A stretch of 64,000 nucleotides of DNA. Origin: Candidatus Scybalocola faecavium (GTDB lineage Bacteria > Bacillota > Clostridia > Lachnospirales > Lachnospiraceae). Every line of letters starts with the position of its first letter. Within the stretch, counting starts at the first letter, position 1. The DNA is taken from the NCBI GenBank assembly GCA_018713145.1, contig DVFP01000013.1, positions 124,001-188,000 on the forward strand, read 5' to 3'. Positions 61,839 to 64,000 of the stretch are shown piece by piece. A program made the translations under genes and the position numbers. The notes beneath the pieces are model-generated. The model did not search any database. It was not told where the DNA came from and saw nothing but the letters and a program-made list of their open reading frames with translations.

Positions 61839-61977
61839 TGTCTGAAACAGACAGATGTCCGGAATATTGACCGGCCGGATGAACTGTTCATAAAAAATCA
61901 ATATTTTTTATGAAAGCCTATCTTTTTTTCTTTGGCAGATGTTATACATTATAGAAGAGATGATTTATGTGAGTGTG

Positions 61978-62022
61978 GTGTCTCATGCCCATTTTCCGGG
62001 CAGCTTATTATATGATGAGACA
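61978..62022 (+). repeat. Dispersed repeat R1, short module
   Basis: GTGTCTCATGCCCATTTTCCGGGCAGCTTATTATATGATGAGACA with TGTCTCAT/ATGAGACA arms. Confidence 0.8.
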
Positions 62023-62041
62023 AAATTTCCAGGAGGCTATC

Positions 62042-62626
62042 GTGGATGGTGATTTAACTTTAATACGAAAAATGAAGCAGGGAGACAGGGAAGCTTTTGA
62101 GACCTTTGTTCAAAAGTATTACGGAGAAATCTTAAAATACTGCGGCTGGCACTGTCAAGATCCGGAAGAAGCAAAAGATCTGACCCAGGAAACCTTTGTT
62201 CGTTTTATGGGCGGCCTGTCCGGCTATCATCATAAAGGAAAGGCAAAAAATTATTTATATACGATCGCAGGGAATCTTTGCAAAGATTATTACAAAAAAT
62301 CCAGGAAAACTTTAGGAGGAGACCGCTTTGGCATGGGAGCCTTCAATGGTCAAAACCCTCTGTATACTTTGGATGACGGGAAAGAAAATGGAGAGAAAGC
62401 CGTCCCCGGGCCGGAGTCCCGGGTGACGGACAAAATCCTGGTGGAGTGGGCCCTGGGACAGCTGTCGGAAGAATTTCGGGAAATCGTGATCCTGTATTAC
62501 TTTCAGGATCTTACCCTGGTTCAGATTGCCAGGGTGCTGGGGATTGGCCTGCCTCTGGCAAAATACCGGTTCAGACAGGCAAAAATCAAACTGAAAGCGC
62601 TGCTTGAAGCTGAAAGTGCTGATTGA
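62042..62626 (+). CDS. ECF-type sigma-70 family RNA polymerase sigma factor
   Basis: DPEEAKDLTQETFVRFM, LSEEFREIVILYYFQDLTLVQIARVLGIGLPLAKYRFRQAK; GTG start with RBS aggagg. Confidence 0.9.
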   Translation: MDGDLTLIRKMKQGDREAFETFVQKYYGEILKYCGWHCQDPEEAKDLTQETFVRFMGGLSGYHHKGKAKNYLYTIAGNLCKDYYKKSRKTLGGDRFGMGAFNGQNPLYTLDDGKENGEKAVPGPESRVTDKILVEWALGQLSEEFREIVILYYFQDLTLVQIARVLGIGLPLAKYRFRQAKIKLKALLEAESAD

Positions 62627-62644
62627 AAAGGAGGATGATACGTC

Positions 62645-63409
62645 ATGGATCTGGAAAATGTATTAAAAGAATACAGACAAGCCCGGGCATTAAAGCCTGA
62701 AAAAGAAAATATGGAAGCAGCAGTGGAAGCTGGATGGGGTGCTTTTATGCAAGGAGAAGAAGTTCAGATACTTTCCTACGCCGGCTTTTTAAGGATGCAG
62801 TTTCGGGTCATGAAAAAACGATGGTGGCTGTTCCAGCTATTGGTCCTTGCAGGGATCGGTTTTTTTTATCCCACAATGGATGGAGCATGGCAGGCGCACC
62901 GGACTCTGGGGGTGGCTGCTTCCCTGTTTGTGATCCTGCTGATCCCGGAACTTTGGAGAAACCGTTCCGGTCAGGCTATGGAGGTGGAGGCAGCTGCTTA
63001 CTATTCTTTAAAGCAGGTGTATGCAGCCCGGATGCTTCTTTTTGGCATTGCTGATGTTTTTATGCTCACCGGATTTATTGCTGCGGCATCGATGACGATG
63101 AAGCTGGCCATGACAGAGCTTTTGATCCAGTTTCTTTTTCCAATGACAGTAACGGCATGTATCTGTTTTGGCTTTTTATGCAGCGAAAAATATTTTTCCG
63201 GCACCGCCGCTGCTGGCATGTGTCTGATCTGGAGCGTTGTATGGTGGATGGTTCTTTTAAATGAGCAGATCTACGCCGCGATTACTATGCCTGTATGGGT
63301 CGGACTGTTTGTCCTTGCTTTGGTATTTTTTGGATTTTCCATGGTGCGGTCTGTAAAAAAATGTGAAGCGGTCTGGGAGGTGAAAGCAGATGGAATTGAA
63401 ATTGAATAA
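62645..63409 (+). CDS. Uncharacterised multi-TM protein between sigma factor and ABC ATPase
   Basis: Soluble N-terminus plus about 6 hydrophobic segments. Confidence 0.65.
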   Translation: MDLENVLKEYRQARALKPEKENMEAAVEAGWGAFMQGEEVQILSYAGFLRMQFRVMKKRWWLFQLLVLAGIGFFYPTMDGAWQAHRTLGVAASLFVILLIPELWRNRSGQAMEVEAAAYYSLKQVYAARMLLFGIADVFMLTGFIAAASMTMKLAMTELLIQFLFPMTVTACICFGFLCSEKYFSGTAAAGMCLIWSVVWWMVLLNEQIYAAITMPVWVGLFVLALVFFGFSMVRSVKKCEAVWEVKADGIEIE

Positions 63410-64000
63410 TGTGACCAAAAATTTCGGGCAGATCCAGGCAGTCTGCCATGTGGATCAGACGATGAACAGCGGCGTATACGGCCTGCTGGGTGAAAATGGC
63501 GCAGGCAAGACGACTCTGATGCGGATGATGTGTACCCTGTTGACGCCTACACAAGGAAACATTACCTGTGATGGCCGGGATATTTTCCGCATGGACGGAG
63601 AATACCGCAGGATCTTAGGGTACCTGCCGCAGGATTTTGGTGCCTATCCGGAGTTTACGGTAAAGGATTATCTCCTTTATATGGGAGCCCTAAAAGGTCT
63701 GAGACCGGCTGTGGCAAAAAAACGGGCCGGGGAGATGATGGAGCTGACCGGACTTTCATCGATTTCCGGCAGAAAGATGAAAAAGCTGTCCGGAGGGATG
63801 CGCCGCCGGGCAGGGATTGCCCAGGCTATGTTAAATGATCCCGGAATCCTGATTTTAGATGAACCCACTGCCGGGCTGGATCCCAACGAGCGGATCCGGT
63901 TCAGGAACCTGATCAGTGAATTAGCCCAGAATCGCCTGGTATTTCTTTCTACCCACATTGTGTCTGATGTAGAATATATCGCTAATGAAATCTGGATGAT
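63390..64000 (+). CDS. ABC transporter ATP-binding protein (partial at window end)
   Basis: Own translation: MELKLNNVTKNFGQIQAV..., GENGAGKTTLMRMM, LSGGMRRRAGIAQAMLNDPGILILDEPTAGLDP; absent from ORF track because no stop. Confidence 0.93.
   Translation, partial: MELKLNNVTKNFGQIQAVCHVDQTMNSGVYGLLGENGAGKTTLMRMMCTLLTPTQGNITCDGRDIFRMDGEYRRILGYLPQDFGAYPEFTVKDYLLYMGALKGLRPAVAKKRAGEMMELTGLSSISGRKMKKLSGGMRRRAGIAQAMLNDPGILILDEPTAGLDPNERIRFRNLISELAQNRLVFLSTHIVSDVEYIANEIWM

Overview
64 kb chromosomal window from an anaerobic, endospore-forming Clostridia (Lachnospiraceae-like, judged by gene content: SpoIIR, trimeric [FeFe]-hydrogenase, spore-type SpoIID and LysM proteins). Most of it is ordinary core genome: metA, a P-type ATPase, carAB, dapF, ddl-murI-DUF1934-galU-cytidylate-kinase-like, fba, cls, thiD, pstSCAB-phoU, trkHA, a DEAD-box helicase, cdd and glmM. 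The accessory or less understood parts are: (i) a divergent [FeFe]-hydrogenase locus at 26.6-37.3 kb with PHP, DRTGG and HATPase accessory proteins, a second atypical hydrogenase-like Fe-S protein and an ADP-ribosylglycohydrolase; (ii) a PAS-containing sensory-type hydrogenase separated from a SpoIIE/PP2C phosphatase by trkHA; (iii) dispersed structured repeat families that flank or truncate small genes, including a DIP1984-like gene between same-orientation copies and an unannotated RhuM-family remnant; (iv) a divergent pair of uncharacterised proteins at 59.9-61.8 kb; (v) an ECF-sigma/ABC module at the right edge. Strong candidate operators were read directly: ARG boxes before carA, a Rex-like site between the two hydrogenase operons and three 11-bp-phased Pho-box repeats before pstS. 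No rRNA, tRNA, CRISPR array or intact transposase was recognised. Everything is by eye; no searches were run.
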